From Methylomicrobium sp051061015 (GTDB taxonomy: Bacteria > Pseudomonadota > Gammaproteobacteria > Methylococcales > Methylomonadaceae), in assembly GCA_051061015.1 (NCBI GenBank), contig JBPFEG010000005.1, forward strand, positions 185,563 to 249,562: 64,000 nucleotides of DNA, written 5' to 3'. The notes beneath the pieces were generated by a model, which saw only the letters and a list, made by a program, of their open reading frames with translations, was not told the DNA's origin and made no database searches. Shown in pieces: positions 17,479 through 26,782 of the stretch; positions within the stretch are counted from its first letter, which is position 1, and each line of letters starts with the position of its first letter. A program made the position numbers and the translations under genes.

Positions 17479-19022
17479 ATGCACATCTCAAGCTATTTCA
17501 AGAATTCAAAATCGATTTATCGGCCAGTTATATTGTCGTATTTTTTGTAGCAATCCCGTTATGCCTGGGCATTGCACTGGCGTCCGGCGCGCCTTTATTC
17601 GCCGGTATCGTGGCCGGGATCGTCGGCGGCATTGTGGTTGGGATCGCGAGCGGTTCACCTTTGGGCGTCAGCGGGCCGGGCAATGGCTTGACCATCCTGA
17701 TCTTGTCTTCCGTAGCTTCGCTCGGGTCCTGGGCGAAATTTTTGACCTGCGTCGTACTGTCCGGCGTCATGCAGGTGATACTCGGTTATTTGCAGGCCGG
17801 CTTTATCCCCTACTTTTTTCCTTCTTCGGTAATTAAGGGCATGCGGGCGGGGATCGGGCTGCTGATCATTCTTAAACAGCTACCGCATGCGCTGGGCTAT
17901 GACAAGGATCTGGAAGGGGATCTTGCCTTTTTGCAAGCCAGCGGCGAGACGACCCTGTCCGCTATCGGCAGCGCTTTACAAGTGATTACGCCGGGCGCGG
18001 CGCTGATTGCGGTGCTGTCGCTGGCGATCCTGGTCTTGTGGGAAGCGGTCTTGATGAAAAAGCACAAGATATTCCAGGTACTGCAGGGCTTCATTGTCGT
18101 GGTTTTTACCGGCATCCTGATCAATTACGGCTATCAAAAAGGGCTGCTGAATTTGAGCCTGGCGCCGGACCAACTGGTCAATATTCCGGTTCCGGAAGAC
18201 ATCGCCGGCTTTTTCAGACAATTTATTTTCCCCGATTTCTCGGTAGTTACCCAATTCGAGGTCTGGAAAATCGCCTTTCTGATCATCGTGATCGCGAGCC
18301 TGGAAACGCTGTTGAGCGTGGAGGCCGCCGACAAACTGGACCCCTACAAACGCGTGACACCGCCCAACCGGGAGTTGAAAGCCCAGGGACTCGGCAACAT
18401 CGTCTCGGGACTGTGCGGAGGACTGCCTATTACGCAGGTCATCGTGCGCAGTTCGGTCAACATTGCATTCGGCGGCAAAACCAAACTGTCGACCATACTG
18501 CACGGCATTTTCATATTGATCAGCGCGATTACGCTGGCCGAATTCCTGAATAGGATTCCATTGGCGAGTCTGGCGGCGATTTTGATCACGGTCGGCTACA
18601 AGCTGTCCAGGCCCGCTCTTTTCAAACAGATGTATCAGCAGGGCAGTGAGCAATTCGTGCCTTTTATTGCGACGATTATAGGTCTGCTGACCACCGATTT
18701 ATTAAGAGGGATTGCCATCGGGATGGTTTTCGGGATCTTTTATACCTTGCGCAACAGCTATCTGAACGGCTATTCGATGAAAGACACGATTACCTCGGAG
18801 GACGGTCGCGAAACGCATCATCTGGTTCTGGTGGAAGTGGTCTCTTTCTTCAACAAAGCCAACATTCTGCAAGTGCTGGATTCGATTCCAGCCAATTCGA
18901 AAGTGATTATCGACGCTTCGAATTCCAAATCGATTGCCCACAATGTGGCCGAAATTATTAACAACTATGAGAGCAGTGCCAAAACCAAAAATATTTCCGT
19001 AGAAAAAATCAATTTTGTCTGA
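17479..19022 (+). pseudogene. SulP family anion transporter, N-terminal frameshift
   Basis: Membrane permease of the SulP family (sulfate or bicarbonate type), about 513 residues if repaired. It begins as MHISSYFKN at 17479, but that frame stops after 24 codons. The conserved continuation (IVVFFVAIPLCLGIALASG) is in another frame which has no start codon upstream. Restoring one base in the stretch 17500-17510, for example a third T in AATTC, joins the two and gives a normal SulP N-terminus. The rest, with about ten membrane helices and a C-terminal STAS domain, is intact. The carbonic anhydrase next door suggests bicarbonate as substrate. It may be a real mutation, a sequencing error or, less likely, recoding. 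Confidence 0.85.
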
Positions 19023-19062
19023 TTAGTCTGAATAAAACCCATTGGATTGAAGGAAACCGAAA

Positions 19063-19893
19063 ATGAAGACATTGACCAAAGAATTGCAGGCGGCAATAAC
19101 GCCCCGGATTGCGCTGGATTTGTTGAAGGACGGCAATAAAAGGTTCGTGAATAACTTGAAGATTAACCGCAATCTGTTGCAGCAGGTCAACGAAACTTCC
19201 GAAGCCCAGCATCCGTTCGCGATTATCTTGAGCTGTATCGACTCCAGGACTTCGGCGGAGCTGATATTTGACCAAGGGCTCGGCGATATTTTCAGTGTGC
19301 GGATTGCGGGAAATATCATCAACGAAGATATCCTGGGCAGTATGGAATTTGCCTGTAAAGTCGCCGGCTCCAAGATCATCGTGGTCTTGGGGCATACCCG
19401 ATGCGGCGCGGTTAAAGGTGCGTGCGACCATGTGGAAATGGGCAATCTGACTGCTTTGCTTGCCAAATTGCAGCCGGCGGTTTATGAAGAAAAAACGGAA
19501 ACGGAAAATCGAAACTCCAATAATGATAATTTTGTTGAAAAAGTGTCAGTGATTAATGTTAAGCGAACTGTCCACGCCATAATGGAGCGAAGTCCGATAT
19601 TAAAGGAAATGGTTTGGCATGGGGCGATAGGCATTGTCGGCGGGACCTATGACGTTACCAGCGGCACGGTTCATTTTCATGAAGATACGTTAATATTAAT
19701 GACGGCAGTTGAAATTGTTTATGGCCGACTCTTTTCATCGAATACTTTACTTGATGGCGGATGGGAGATTGTTGCCTGCCTTGGGGGCATGGTTATGTGC
19801 AGCCCTGCTCCTGGTTCTCGTAGAGCGATTAAGCGTGCCGCCCAATCCACGGGATCGCCAAGTCCTCGGACTTTGCCACGGATTCAGGCGTAG
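19063..19893 (+). CDS. Beta-carbonic anhydrase
   Basis: Interconverts CO2 and bicarbonate with a zinc ion. Ligands are Cys58 and Asp60 (SCIDSR) and His111 and Cys114 (GHTRCGAV). The family normally ends soon after GTYDVTSG and HEDTL (about residue 220). Here the frame runs on for about 55 residues into the PAP2 gene, and this tail does not look like family sequence. It lies 40 bases after sulP with AAGGA before the ATG. A SulP-carbonic anhydrase pair is a known bicarbonate uptake arrangement. Confidence 0.9.
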   Translation: MKTLTKELQAAITPRIALDLLKDGNKRFVNNLKINRNLLQQVNETSEAQHPFAIILSCIDSRTSAELIFDQGLGDIFSVRIAGNIINEDILGSMEFACKVAGSKIIVVLGHTRCGAVKGACDHVEMGNLTALLAKLQPAVYEEKTETENRNSNNDNFVEKVSVINVKRTVHAIMERSPILKEMVWHGAIGIVGGTYDVTSGTVHFHEDTLILMTAVEIVYGRLFSSNTLLDGGWEIVACLGGMVMCSPAPGSRRAIKRAAQSTGSPSPRTLPRIQA

Positions 19894-20383
19894 CTGGCTG
19901 GACTGTTTCTTTACCCGGATCACCTGGGGCGGATCGCTTTATCTATTGTTACCGGCAACCTTGTTCATCATTGCGTTACTGGCGAAACAGGGACGAACGG
20001 ATGAAGGATGGCTCTTGGTGTTGAGTCTGGCTGGAGTCGCTTTACTCAGTCGGCTGGCCAAGCTCTGGTTTGCTCGGCCACGGCCCGATTTTTTTCCCAT
20101 CGATCACGATATCCCAATGGACGCCTCCTATCCCAGCGCCCATACCGCGCAAGTCGTGGCCTTTGCTATGGCGCTGGGGTGGATAGTAAAACCGGAAAAC
20201 ATCGGCTTGAGTTATTGTCTCCTAATAGGAGGGCTGGTGATAGGGGTGTTCGCGGTTACTCTTTCCCGCCTCTACCTCCAGGTTCACTATCCATCGGATG
20301 TTCTTGGCGGAATAGTGCTCGCGGTTTTATGGACTTTGGGGCTGGTTCATATGTTGGAGATTCTGAGCTTCTCCGTAAGGTAA
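19721..20383 (+). CDS. PAP2 family phosphatase
   Basis: Membrane phosphatase of the PAP2 superfamily, about 220 residues with several membrane helices. The three active-site motifs are visible: KLWFARPRPD, PSAHT and SRLYLQVHYPSD. It likely acts on lipid phosphates such as phosphatidate or undecaprenyl diphosphate. The start at 19721 lies about 170 bases inside the carbonic anhydrase frame; a TTG at 19709 is also possible. It is followed three bases later by a diacylglycerol kinase, which fits a lipid-recycling pair. Confidence 0.85.
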   Translation: MADSFHRILYLMADGRLLPALGAWLCAALLLVLVERLSVPPNPRDRQVLGLCHGFRRSWLDCFFTRITWGGSLYLLLPATLFIIALLAKQGRTDEGWLLVLSLAGVALLSRLAKLWFARPRPDFFPIDHDIPMDASYPSAHTAQVVAFAMALGWIVKPENIGLSYCLLIGGLVIGVFAVTLSRLYLQVHYPSDVLGGIVLAVLWTLGLVHMLEILSFSVR

Positions 20384-20386
20384 CTG

Positions 20387-20785
20387 ATGCAAAACAAGTT
20401 TCTCGGTACTGGTCAAACAGGCTATCGTCCTTTCCGAAAATTGATGGTTTGTCTTTCAGGCATGCGCTATGCAGTGTTGTACGATTTCAGCGTCGCTTAT
20501 AAAGTGGTCTTATCGATACTGATACTGGCTGTCTGCATTTACTATCGCCAATGGGTGGATTTGATCACCATTTTTGCGGCGACTGGCTTGATGCTGATTT
20601 GCGAAATGTTCAACACGACTATTGAAGCCCTCTGCGATTTTGTCGAAGACCGGGAAAATGAAAAAATCCGGATTATCAAGGACATCGCTGCCGCAGCAAC
20701 GGGCATCAGCATCCTGATATGGACGGTCGTTTTGTTTACCGAGTTAAGCCGCTTGGGGCCGCTGGTCAGAAACGTACCGATTTAG
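20387..20785 (+). CDS. dgkA: Diacylglycerol kinase, DgkA type
   Basis: Small integral membrane kinase that phosphorylates diacylglycerol (or undecaprenol). Three membrane helices and the family signature EMFNTTIEALCDFV, with the catalytic Glu, are visible in 132 residues. It starts three bases after the PAP2 gene, so the kinase and phosphatase are co-expressed. Confidence 0.85.
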   Translation: MQNKFLGTGQTGYRPFRKLMVCLSGMRYAVLYDFSVAYKVVLSILILAVCIYYRQWVDLITIFAATGLMLICEMFNTTIEALCDFVEDRENEKIRIIKDIAAAATGISILIWTVVLFTELSRLGPLVRNVPI

Positions 20786-20892
20786 CTCCGCGACCGCTTC
20801 GGAAAACCGAGACGGTTTAAAACGCTAATTCAATTTAAAGAATTGGCCGCGAGGCGCGAGTCCCTGGGATTTCGAATAAATGCGGATTCTTT

Positions 20893-21096
20893 ATGATGCT
20901 TTATTTAGGCCAGGAAATTGGAACGATCGAAATACGGCGGGGTCTTTTTAACTACAATACCGCTGAAATTTTTGATTTCCAAAGAGGGGCTAATATGGAT
21001 GGAAAGCTATTCGATTGGAGAGGCGTTTTTCTCGATAAACGGAGGGTAATGGGGAAAGGAGAACCCAAGCTGTTCATCAGGGAAAATTTGTCATGA
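20893..21096 (+). CDS. Doubtful small ORF
   Basis: An open frame of 67 residues with no recognised family and no clear ribosome binding site. It overlaps the AI-2E permease start by four bases (ATGA), which is its only support. The 307 bases from 20786 to 21092 otherwise show no gene. Confidence 0.2.
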   Translation: MMLYLGQEIGTIEIRRGLFNYNTAEIFDFQRGANMDGKLFDWRGVFLDKRRVMGKGEPKLFIRENLS

Positions 21097-22196
21097 GCTT
21101 TTGGGATAAAGTCAGAATGCCGGCAAATGACACCATGGAAATGGAACCGGCCGGGGCTCGTAGTATAAACGGCCTGCTGACCAAGCGGACGTTGATCATA
21201 GTGAGTGCCGCAGCCGCGGTGATTGTGTTGTTACTGATGGTCTGGCAGATTGCCCAGATTCTTCTGCTGATTTTCGCCAGTCTGTTGTCGGCCCTGTTTT
21301 TGCGCACCTTGGCGGAATGGATCAGCCGGAACGCAGACTTGAGCGTAACGGTCTCATTGAATTTGGTGGTGCTGGCGTTGTTGGGAGGATCCGTGTCGAT
21401 CCTGTTGCTGTACGGGCCCGATATCGCCGAAGGTTTCTATCAGTTGTCCCGGAAATTGCCGTCGGCGCTGGACCGGATGCGTACCACGCTTGGGCAATAC
21501 GCGTGGGGACCTCTGTTTTTGGACACCCTGTCTCAGGCAGGAAGCGCTCTGACCGATCCCCGGCAACTGGGAAAAATCGCCGGCATATTTTCGACCGCAT
21601 TCGGGGTGATAGCAAGCTTCCTGATTGTGATTGTCCTGGGTCTTTATTTCGCCGCCGAACCGAAAATCTATCTCAGCAGCACCGCAAGCCTGTTTCCTCG
21701 GGAGCGCCGGGAGTATGTCTACGATGCGTTCGATAAGATCGGACAGGTGCTCCGGTGGTGGTTGCTCGGCCGGATCGCCGCCATGCTTGTCGTTGGAATA
21801 TTGACATTCATCGGACTGGCGATATTAGGAATGCCTTTCGCTTTCATCTTAAGCCTGCTCGCCGCGATTCTGACTTTCGTGCCTATCATTGGACCCTTGA
21901 TTGCTGCCGTACCGGCGGTCATGGTGGGGCTGTCGGAAGGCGGATCGACGGCTTTGTATGTGGTTATCCTCTATGCGGTGATTCAAGGTCTCGAAAACTA
22001 TTGGATCACACCCTATATCCATCAGAAAGTCGTATCGCTGGCGCCGGCCTGGTTGTTGATGGCCCAGCTTATCATGGGGGCCAGTTTCGGTATCCTCGGG
22101 CTCCTGCTTGCGCCTCCGCTGGCAGTTGTCGCTATGGTAATGGTGCAGATGTTTTACGTGCGCGACGTGCTCGGAGATCCGATGGAATTGCTCTGA
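21093..22196 (+). CDS. AI-2E family transporter (YdiK/PerM type)
   Basis: Integral membrane protein of 367 residues with about eight predicted helices in the layout of the AI-2E/PerM family (helices near residues 30-75, 90-110, then a cluster from 150 to 355). Members export small molecules or ions; the autoinducer name comes from one E. coli member. A hydrophilic N-terminal tail of 30 residues precedes the first helix. It is followed 24 bases later by aconitase. Confidence 0.88.
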   Translation: MSFWDKVRMPANDTMEMEPAGARSINGLLTKRTLIIVSAAAAVIVLLLMVWQIAQILLLIFASLLSALFLRTLAEWISRNADLSVTVSLNLVVLALLGGSVSILLLYGPDIAEGFYQLSRKLPSALDRMRTTLGQYAWGPLFLDTLSQAGSALTDPRQLGKIAGIFSTAFGVIASFLIVIVLGLYFAAEPKIYLSSTASLFPRERREYVYDAFDKIGQVLRWWLLGRIAAMLVVGILTFIGLAILGMPFAFILSLLAAILTFVPIIGPLIAAVPAVMVGLSEGGSTALYVVILYAVIQGLENYWITPYIHQKVVSLAPAWLLMAQLIMGASFGILGLLLAPPLAVVAMVMVQMFYVRDVLGDPMELL

Positions 22197-22220
22197 AACT
22201 CCATTCGGGAGCACAAAATC

Positions 22221-24173
22221 ATGGCTAAAAATGTAACGCAAAAGCTGATCGAAAGTCATTTGGCCGAAGGCCGAATGGTACCCGGTGAAGAGATCGGCTT
22301 GAAAATCGATCAAACGCTGACCCAGGACGCGACCGGCACGCTGGTGATGCTGGAGTTCGAAGCGCTTGGCCTGCCGCGCATCCGCACCGAGCTTTCCGCT
22401 CAGTATGTGGATCACAATCTCTTACAGGAAGATTTCAAGAACGCCGACGACCATCTGTTTTTGCGCAGCGCCTGCAAGAAGTTCGGCTTGTGGTACAGCC
22501 GGCCGGGCAACGGGGTCAGCCATCCCGTTCATATGGAACGCTTCGGTATCCCCGGAAAAACCTTGTTGGGGTCGGACAGCCATACCTGTGCGGCGGGTTC
22601 CTTAGGGATGCTCGCGATCGGCGCAGGCGGGCTGGAGGTCGCGATGGCGATGGCGGGCGAGCCGTTTTGCCTGAAAATGCCCAAAGTCTGGGGCGTCAAG
22701 CTGATCGGAGAACTGCCCGACTGGGTCAGTGCGAAGGACGTGATCCTGGAGATGCTGCGCCGGCACGACGTGGACGGCGGGCTCGGCAAGATCGTCGAGT
22801 ATTACGGTCCCGGATTGAGGCAGTTGAGCGCGATGGACCGGCATGTGATCGCGAACATGGGAGCGGAACTCGGCGCCACGACGACCGTTTTTCCGGCGGA
22901 CGAGGCGGTCAGGGAGTTCCTGAAAAGCCAGGGCCGCGAAGACGCCTTTCGGGAACTGCTTGCCGATGACGGTGCGGAATACGACGAAGTCGAGGAAATC
23001 GACCTGTCCAGACTGGAACCGCTGATTGCGTTGCCGAGCAGTCCGGGCAATGTGGTGCCGGTGCGCGAGGTGGCGGGCCGGGAAATCTACCAGTCCTATA
23101 TCGGCTCGTCCGCCAATCCGGGCCTTCGGGACTTCGCGGTCGCGGCCGAAATCGTTGCCGGCCGGCAGGCGCATGACCGCGTGTCGTTCGACGTGAATCC
23201 AACGTCCCGGCAGATCCTGGAAAATATGACCGCGATGGGCATCCTGGCCAAACTGATCCATGCCGGCGCCCGTTTGCACCAGGCCGGCTGCGGCGGCTGT
23301 ATCGGGATGGGGCAGGCGCCTGCGACGGGCCGGATCAGCCTGCGCACCGTGCCCCGGAATTTTCCGGGCCGATCGGGCACCAAGGAAGACCAGGTGTATC
23401 TGTGCAGCCCGGAAACCGCCGCCGCTTCGGCACTGACCGGCGTGATTACCGATCCGCGTACGCTGGGTATGCCGTATCCCCGCGTCACGGAGCCGACGAA
23501 TGTGCTGCTGAATGCCACGATGCTGGTTCCGCCCGCTCCGGAAGCGGAGGCCGAATCCTATCTTCTGGAGAAAGGTCCCAACATCAAACCGCTGCCCGAG
23601 CTGGAGCCGATGCCCGAGGCACTCGAAGGGCCGGTGCTGTTGAAAGTCGGAGACGATATTTCGACCGATGAAATCATGCCGGCCGGAGCCAGGGTGCTGC
23701 CGTTCCGGAGCAATATTCCCGCAATCAGCAAGTTTGTTTTCAGCCAGGTTGACGAGACCTACTACGACAGAGCAATGGCCTGCCGGCAACAGGGTTCGTT
23801 CGTGGTCGGCGGCGCCAATTATGGCCAGGGTTCGAGTCGGGAGCATGCCGCGCTGGCGCCACGCTACCTGGGCCTCAAGGCGGTGATCGCAAAAAGTTTC
23901 GCCCGGATCCATCTGCAAAACCTGAGCAATTTCGGAATTTTGCCATTAATATTCGTGAATCCGGCGGATTGGGACCGGATCGCCCAAGGCGACCGGCTTT
24001 CGATTCCTGACGTCCGCAATGCGATTCAGCAGGGAAAGCGCGTCCGGGTGATCAATCTGACCAAAAATGAGACTTACGAGACCGAACACCCGCTGGCGCC
24101 CAATGCGGTCGAGATGGTGCTGGCGGGCGGCCTGATCAATCTGGTCAAACAGAGAAGTCTGGGCCTTCGATAG
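22221..24173 (+). CDS. Aconitate hydratase
   Basis: Iron-sulfur enzyme converting citrate to isocitrate. The 650 residues match the shorter, mitochondrial-like bacterial aconitase group. Cluster ligands appear as a Cys in GSDSHTC (near residue 120) and the pair in AGCGGCIG (near residue 355). The swivel domain with QGSSREHAAL is at the C-terminus. It has a GGGAG ribosome binding site and follows the permease by 24 bases. Confidence 0.94.
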   Translation: MAKNVTQKLIESHLAEGRMVPGEEIGLKIDQTLTQDATGTLVMLEFEALGLPRIRTELSAQYVDHNLLQEDFKNADDHLFLRSACKKFGLWYSRPGNGVSHPVHMERFGIPGKTLLGSDSHTCAAGSLGMLAIGAGGLEVAMAMAGEPFCLKMPKVWGVKLIGELPDWVSAKDVILEMLRRHDVDGGLGKIVEYYGPGLRQLSAMDRHVIANMGAELGATTTVFPADEAVREFLKSQGREDAFRELLADDGAEYDEVEEIDLSRLEPLIALPSSPGNVVPVREVAGREIYQSYIGSSANPGLRDFAVAAEIVAGRQAHDRVSFDVNPTSRQILENMTAMGILAKLIHAGARLHQAGCGGCIGMGQAPATGRISLRTVPRNFPGRSGTKEDQVYLCSPETAAASALTGVITDPRTLGMPYPRVTEPTNVLLNATMLVPPAPEAEAESYLLEKGPNIKPLPELEPMPEALEGPVLLKVGDDISTDEIMPAGARVLPFRSNIPAISKFVFSQVDETYYDRAMACRQQGSFVVGGANYGQGSSREHAALAPRYLGLKAVIAKSFARIHLQNLSNFGILPLIFVNPADWDRIAQGDRLSIPDVRNAIQQGKRVRVINLTKNETYETEHPLAPNAVEMVLAGGLINLVKQRSLGLR

Positions 24174-24184
24174 CGTATTGCTTT

Positions 24185-24826
24185 TCAGGCGGTAAAACCG
24201 ATTTTGCGGTGCGTACCGTCGCAATAGGGCTTGTTTTGCGAACCGCCGCACCGACAGAACCAGGTTTTCTGCGTTCTGTTCAGGGTTCTGCCGGTACCGG
24301 AGCAGATCTCGAGATTGCCTTCGACCTGCAGCGGGCCGTTCGGGTTCGGAGTCACGGTCAGCTTCCCTCCCCGTTCGGGCAGCGGGTCGGAATCCATGGA
24401 AAGGGGTTCTCCGGTTGCGACGAAGTGCGCTTCGAGATGGCTGTTGTCGCAAAACGGTTTGTGTCGGGACGCGCCGCATCGGCACAGCGTGGCACGATAA
24501 CAGGAGTCGTGCCCCTGAATCGCCATATCTGCATGAAATGCCAGCGGGCCGTTTTCCCGTAAATGCACGGTGTTGACCAGTGGCGCCCGCTCCTGCTCGC
24601 CCTCGTCCAGGCGTTCGTAGGTCAGCGCTCCGGACGGGCATCTCTGCACCAGCGCCGCGATGGCTTCCGGTGAATCCTCATCCGGCCGTATCCACTCGCC
24701 CGGCGCGTTCGCGACAAACACTTTCGGATTGCCGAGCACGCAATTGCGCGAGTGGATGCATTTGGCAGTATCGAAACGGATCGCGACTTTCTTGCCGCGG
24801 TATTCTTGAATGTCGTCGTCATTCAT
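24185..24826 (-). CDS. Two-CDGSH iron-sulfur protein with ferredoxin-like N-terminus
   Basis: Soluble protein of 213 residues. The N-terminal 70 residues resemble the divergent 4Fe-4S family found in front of CDGSH domains, with cysteines in KCIHSRNC and a later RCPSGA. Two CDGSH-type 2Fe-2S motifs follow: CRCGASRHKPFCDNSH near residue 140 and CRCGGSQNKPYCDGTH near residue 195, each with the 3-Cys 1-His pattern. Probably an electron or cluster carrier. It is convergent with aconitase with only 11 bases between them. Confidence 0.88.
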   Translation of the reverse strand: MNDDDIQEYRGKKVAIRFDTAKCIHSRNCVLGNPKVFVANAPGEWIRPDEDSPEAIAALVQRCPSGALTYERLDEGEQERAPLVNTVHLRENGPLAFHADMAIQGHDSCYRATLCRCGASRHKPFCDNSHLEAHFVATGEPLSMDSDPLPERGGKLTVTPNPNGPLQVEGNLEICSGTGRTLNRTQKTWFCRCGGSQNKPYCDGTHRKIGFTA

Positions 24827-25069
24827 TATTTCTATCTTATCAAATGAGGCGGGATTGTGGACGACTAAGACTCTAAAGTCGGCCGCTGCGAGGAGATTCT
24901 GATCGCCATGTTAATTTTTCTGGTTAGGTAGGAAAAAACACAAGTCGTTCAAAAGTTTTGCCGGATCGATTACAAGGTACAGTCTGCCTTGGAAATCAAA
25001 GCAGAATTAATTGGACCGAATTCGACCGATTGTGTTGAAAAAGGAGGGATTATCTTAGGCGAATCGACC

Positions 25070-25825
25070 CTATTTATGGAGGCCAAGAAGAATGATATTT
25101 TTAGCCGCCAAATCCTGCACGATCTTGAGGCCGCTTTGATAAATGATCTCAGGCTGCGAATGCTGTAACTGTTCCACAACCGAATTCAGGTAAGCAAAGG
25201 CCGTATGCCCAGGATGTTCCTGAATCATTGCGAGCAACTGATAGGTAACCGGCGTGATTTCAATGAAATGAACTTCATCTTCGTGATTTCGGTACACGAT
25301 CAGAAAGCTCGGCTGTTCGGGCGGTTCCGAGGGCTGGTAGTCCGGCGAAATCCGGTGCACCGGAAAGCGGTAGACCAAAGGCCAGGCCAGTGGTGATAAA
25401 TGGAGGGATTGAATGGCCCAGTCGCCCGAAAAAGGCGGATTGACCGGATTTTCCTCTTTCGCAATCGACAGCGCCATTTCCACCCATTCGTAATGCGCCA
25501 GTTCTAGCATGAATAGCGGATCGGACGGATGGTCGCGCTCGTTTTGCAGATAGTCGAGGAATTCCTCGGCAATCTCCGAAAAATAAGGCGTTTTAGAGGC
25601 ATGCCTCGCGAAAAAATCCTCGCCCAGCGCGCGCCATTGCGCATCGGTCAGGATCTTGCGTAGCACCGGGAAATTGACGGCCAGGAAGTTGTCGATGTTG
25701 TTGAAGAACAGTTCCCGGTACATCGCCATCCGTTCCGGCTTCACGTCGGCGGGCGCAGGATGCTTTTCAGGATTGCGCAAATAAGCCGAAAACTCCTGCT
25801 GTCTGGCTTTAAAATCGACGCTCAT
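25070..25825 (-). CDS. hvfC: HvfC/BufC-type DUF2063 protein
   Basis: Partner protein of the MNIO enzyme in metallophore RiPP pathways, 251 residues from the ATG at 25825. The N-terminal DUF2063 domain (about residues 5-95) shows YRELFFNNIDNFLAVNFPVL and EFLDYLQNER, given here as short boxes FFNNID and FPVLR. In related systems this protein recognises the precursor peptide and presents it to the oxygenase. It starts six bases after the hvfB stop; an in-frame TTG at 25831 is less likely. Last gene of hvfABC. Confidence 0.9.
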   Translation of the reverse strand: MSVDFKARQQEFSAYLRNPEKHPAPADVKPERMAMYRELFFNNIDNFLAVNFPVLRKILTDAQWRALGEDFFARHASKTPYFSEIAEEFLDYLQNERDHPSDPLFMLELAHYEWVEMALSIAKEENPVNPPFSGDWAIQSLHLSPLAWPLVYRFPVHRISPDYQPSEPPEQPSFLIVYRNHEDEVHFIEITPVTYQLLAMIQEHPGHTAFAYLNSVVEQLQHSQPEIIYQSGLKIVQDLAAKNIILLGLHK

Positions 25826-25831
25826 GATCAA

Positions 25832-26680
25832 TCAGGCCGAGCGTTTCGCATGTTCAATGCGCCATGCGTTCTGGATCGTTTTGATCGTTTCGACTTCCCG
25901 AAGCAGTTCGGCCAGCGGCGGCAGGTTGAAATCACGTTCGAGCAGAGTCGGAAACACGCCATAAAGCTCATAGGCCTTGCCGAGCAATTTCCAGACCGGG
26001 TCAATCACTTCGGCACCATGCGTGTCGACCAGAAAATCTTCCGCTTCGACATAATGCCCGGCGATATGCGCGTAAGCGATGCGCTGCCCCGGCACTGCTT
26101 TCAAAAAGGCTTCGGCATCGTAACCGTGATTGACGCTGTTCACATAGATGTTGTTGATGTCGAGCAGGATGTCGCAATCGGCTTCCTGAACGACCGCATT
26201 GAAAAAATCGATCTCGGCCATTTCCTGGCCGGGCGCGGCATAGTACGACACGTTTTCGATCGCGATGCGCTGCTCGAGCAGTTCCTGCACCCGCTGAATA
26301 CGCCGGGCAACATGCCGGACCGCCTCTTCAGTGAACGGGATCGGCATCAGGTCGTAAAGGTGGCCGTCGTGGCTGCAATAGCTCAAATGCTCGCTGTACA
26401 GCTTGATTTGATGTTCGGCCATGAAGCGCTTGATGTCCAGCACCAGGTTTTCATCGAGAGGATCGCTGCTGCCGAGCGACAAGGACAGACCGTGGCAGAC
26501 GAAGTCGAAACGCTCGGTCAGTTTGCGAAATTGTTTGCCGAAACGCCCGCCGAGCGTGATCCAGTTTTCCGGCGCGACTTCATAGAAGCTGACAGTTTGC
26601 GACGGGGCATGATTGACGATTTCATCGAGCAAAGACCGTCTCAGACCAAGTCCCGCCCCTTGAACATGAAAGTGCGACAT
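25832..26680 (-). CDS. hvfB: MNIO (DUF692) RiPP-modifying oxygenase HvfB/BufB
   Basis: Multinuclear iron oxygenase of 282 residues that converts Cys residues of its precursor to heterocycles such as oxazolone-thioamide or thiooxazole. The TIM-barrel metal ligands are visible: His63 (CHGLS), Glu97-His98 (SEHLS), Glu142-Asn143 (IENVS), Asp174 and Asn176-177 (LDINN), His205 and His209 (AHIAGH), Asp219-His221 (DTHG) and a Glu in LLERDFNLP. It follows the hvfA precursor after a hairpin and precedes hvfC by six bases. Confidence 0.94.
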   Translation of the reverse strand: MSHFHVQGAGLGLRRSLLDEIVNHAPSQTVSFYEVAPENWITLGGRFGKQFRKLTERFDFVCHGLSLSLGSSDPLDENLVLDIKRFMAEHQIKLYSEHLSYCSHDGHLYDLMPIPFTEEAVRHVARRIQRVQELLEQRIAIENVSYYAAPGQEMAEIDFFNAVVQEADCDILLDINNIYVNSVNHGYDAEAFLKAVPGQRIAYAHIAGHYVEAEDFLVDTHGAEVIDPVWKLLGKAYELYGVFPTLLERDFNLPPLAELLREVETIKTIQNAWRIEHAKRSA

Positions 26681-26737
26681 AAATTTACTGGTTTAAAACG
26701 AAAGGAGAAAATTCGCTTCAGCAGGAAAAAGCAATGA

Positions 26738-26769
26738 CCGGGAGAGCGGCAAAGTCACTGCTCTCCCGG
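26738..26769 (-). terminator. Hairpin between hvfA and hvfB, candidate attenuator
   Basis: CCGGGAGAGC at 26738-26747 pairs perfectly with GCTCTCCCGG at 26760-26769, with a 12-base loop. Read on the minus strand it lies 13 bases after the hvfA stop and a run of five T follows it at a short distance. It could end most transcripts after hvfA, giving more precursor than enzyme. Confidence 0.6.
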
Positions 26770-26782
26770 GCTTCAGACCGGA

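Noticed and set aside
22602..23918. A 438-residue open frame opposite aconitase
   Set aside because: Antisense shadow of a GC-rich gene with clear aconitase motifs; its own translation is rich in Arg, His and Gln without any family pattern.
25760..26737. A 325-residue open frame opposite hvfB
   Set aside because: Overlaps the whole MNIO gene, whose metal ligands are all present, and shows no domain of its own.
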